A DNA stretch of 6,870 nt from Sulfurovum sp. (GTDB lineage: Bacteria; Campylobacterota; Campylobacteria; Campylobacterales; Sulfurovaceae), in NCBI GenBank assembly GCA_027038155.1, contig JALVXW010000316.1, forward strand, positions 1-6,870, written 5' to 3'. A model generated the notes under the pieces. It saw nothing but the letters and a program-made list of their open reading frames with translations. It did no database searches and was not told the origin of the DNA. Shown in pieces: positions 6,825-6,870 of the stretch (positions are counted from its first letter, which is position 1; each line of letters starts with the position of its first letter). The translations under genes were made by a program, and so were the position numbers.

Positions 6825-6870
6825 CTATTAAAAACAAAGCCGCAACCTTTTTTGCTCTACTTCTTTTGGG
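6821..6870 (+). CDS. N-terminal fragment of an exported or membrane protein
   Basis: Only 16 codons are in the window. The ATG overlaps the glycosyltransferase stop as ATGA, a typical sign of translational coupling, and AAAAGG lies 12 nt upstream. The residues MTIKNKAATFF followed by ALLLL show a positive start and then a hydrophobic stretch, as in a signal peptide or a first membrane helix. In a glycan operon this could be a polymerase, ligase or flippase, but nothing in the fragment decides it. Confidence 0.6.
   Translation, partial: MTIKNKAATFFALLLL

Noticed and set aside
1..6870. CRISPR array, tRNA, insertion sequence or anti-phage defence system
   Set aside because: I saw no direct-repeat/spacer pattern, cloverleaf, transposase or terminal inverted repeats. 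The helicase and ribonuclease together might suggest defence, but the ribonuclease is exported and has a signal peptide, which argues against an intracellular defence pair.

Overview
The window is AT-rich and tightly packed, and the genes use many AUA, UUA and AGA codons. Promoters look like a good TATAAT-type -10 with little or no -35. Together with the gene content (an RNase T2 family enzyme, DUF4214 proteins, small same-strand gene strings), this fits a Campylobacterota chromosome of the Sulfurimonas/Sulfurovum kind. That placement is an inference from style, not from a marker gene. I see no rRNA, tRNA, CRISPR array, insertion sequence or phage gene.

The layout is two divergent gene strings around a 57-bp intergenic region (5670-5726). 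Reading left from it, on the minus strand: an exported RNase T2 family ribonuclease (4668-5669), a PIF1/RecD-type SF1 DNA helicase (3398-4678, overlapping by 11 nt), and a secreted right-handed parallel beta-helix protein with four C-terminal DUF4214-type repeats (1408-3393, 4-nt gap). After a 113-bp gap with its own possible promoters come a radical SAM/SPASM enzyme (428-1294) and a bitopic membrane protein that overlaps it and runs off the left edge (1-455). Reading right, on the plus strand: a GT4-type glycosyltransferase (5727-6824) and, through an ATGA overlap, the first 16 codons of a membrane or exported protein (6821-6870).

Several products face the envelope. The glycosyltransferase and its partner suggest surface glycan synthesis, the beta-helix protein could act on or bind polysaccharide outside the cell, and the RNase works in the periplasm or outside. 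The helicase is a cytosolic DNA enzyme that appears to share a transcript with the RNase and beta-helix genes; nothing in the sequence shows a functional link.

Most notable are the beta-helix/DUF4214 protein with an A-B-A-B repeat tail, the RNase T2 with an extra N-terminal domain and cationic linker, a glycosyltransferase start only 7 nt after a perfect TATAAT (probably a leaderless mRNA), and the partial membrane gene after the radical SAM gene, whose start codon is unclear. No clearly new defence or mobile system is visible here.
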